Part shown: positions 63,590 to 64,000 of the stretch, in pieces
Layout of the letters: each line of letters begins with the position of its first letter
Position numbering within the stretch: the stretch's first letter is position 1
Origin: an uncultured Pelagibacteraceae bacterium
Lineage (GTDB): Bacteria; Pseudomonadota; Alphaproteobacteria; Pelagibacterales; Pelagibacteraceae
DNA: 64,000 nt
Direction of reading: 5' to 3'
Assembly (NCBI GenBank): GCA_902586025.1
Contig: CACIFV010000005.1
Span: forward strand, 7,501-71,500
Program-made: the position numbers and the translations under genes
The notes under the pieces: model-generated
What the model saw: only the letters and a program-made list of their open reading frames with translations
The model's database searches: none
Told to the model about the DNA's origin: nothing

Positions 63590-64000
63590 ATGAAAAATAT
63601 TTGTGAATGGAATAATTGCAATGAGGAGGGACTTTACAAAGCTCCAAAAGAAAAGGATAACAGCAAAGAATATAGGCTTCTATGTCTAGAGCATGTAAGA
63701 GAGTTTAATAAAAGCTGGAATTATTTTTCAGGTATGAGCGACGAACAAGTAATCAACTTTTTAAAGTCTGACTTGACATGGCATAAGCCAACTCAGAGTT
63801 TCAGCTCTTCAGACAATTTTTTCAAAATATTGTGGAATAATACTTTAAAAGATGAAAATGGAAAATTTAAAGATTTTAGTAATTTAAATCATATGAATAA
63901 GTTTAAGTTTAATAGTAATGATCTTAAAGCCTTTGAAATTTTGGGTGTTGGAGTTGGTTTAAAATGGGCTAAAATACAAGAAAAATTCAAAAGACTTGTG
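63590..64000 (+). CDS. J-domain protein, cut by window end
   Basis: An open frame of 137 codons running off the right edge. The N-terminus has a Cys/His cluster (C-x4-C near 5-10 and C-x2-H near 32-35) typical of the alphaproteobacterial J-domain proteins found beside bolA. The last visible residues (from K-A-F-E-I-L-G-V near 114) are the beginning of a DnaJ domain. The start is 20 bases from the divergent bolA. Confidence 0.82.
   Translation, partial: MKNICEWNNCNEEGLYKAPKEKDNSKEYRLLCLEHVREFNKSWNYFSGMSDEQVINFLKSDLTWHKPTQSFSSSDNFFKILWNNTLKDENGKFKDFSNLNHMNKFKFNSNDLKAFEILGVGVGLKWAKIQEKFKRLV

Overview
The window is AT-rich, densely packed chromosomal DNA from a streamlined marine alphaproteobacterium of the SAR11 (Pelagibacterales) group. 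The 16S rRNA gene on the minus strand at the left edge contains, as far as I remember them, the target sites of the classic SAR11 16S probes (about 813-835, 1008-1025, 1079-1100 and 1357-1378). Gene order is alphaproteobacterial throughout: ubiG divergent from lysC-ispG-prfA-prmC-DUF4167, dnaX-ybaB-recR behind the SRP RNA, gcrA, murA-DUF2948-hisD-infA, and rpmH-rnpA-yidD-yidC. I see no transposase, prophage, integron or CRISPR array, and no gene-free stretch longer than about 280 bases.

Layout. 0-1.8 kb: 16S rRNA with a hairpin-rich leader. 1.8-10.3 kb: a LytM/M23 peptidase, the lysC-ispG-prfA-prmC-DUF4167 operon, ubiG, a DUF1178 protein, argJ. 10.3-16.3 kb: secA, accA (with a C-terminal membrane tail), malate synthase G. 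16.3-20.5 kb, minus strand: kdsB, pheA, SRP RNA, dnaX, ybaB, recR. 20.6-25.1 kb: membrane cytochrome c, argF/argD, gcrA, a SHOCT protein, an NDUFA9-like protein. 25.1-37.7 kb: a fourteen-gene plus-strand run, rnd-kdsD-lptC-lptB-aroA-cmk-rpsA-ihfB-pyrF-trpF-trpB-trpA-accD-folC, with no gap above 7 bases. 37.7-41.4 kb: trxA and three DNA-processing genes (sbcB, a phage-like PD-(D/E)XK nuclease, rmuC). 41.5-44.7 kb: tRNA-His-hisS-hisZ-hisG. 44.7-49.4 kb: cspA, and an operon of two tiny basic proteins, dcd, murA, DUF2948, hisD, infA and tRNA-Phe. 49.4-57.6 kb: tRNA-Thr, a TVP38-like protein, and the ten-gene run rpmH-rnpA-yidD-yidC-argB-HAD-dapD-dapE-HDAC-SET. 57.6-64 kb: truA-fmt-def, a secreted protein of unknown function with a tiny membrane partner, aroK-aroB, bolA, and a truncated J-domain gene.

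The genes cover amino-acid synthesis (Arg, His, Trp, chorismate/Phe, Lys/DAP), envelope synthesis (Kdo/LPS export, MurA, fatty acids), translation, protein export and DNA maintenance. The most interesting signal is the trpB-trpA pair. It sits in its normal alphaproteobacterial place, yet TrpB has lost or swapped nearly every invariant active-site motif residue except the PLP lysine, while the rest of the chain still looks like TrpB. Also notable are a histone-deacetylase-like gene next to a SET-domain methyltransferase gene, two structural RNA genes whose 3' ends lie 4 bases before a start codon (SRP RNA/dnaX and tRNA-His/hisS), a membrane-tailed AccA, and the lack of lptA between lptC and lptB.
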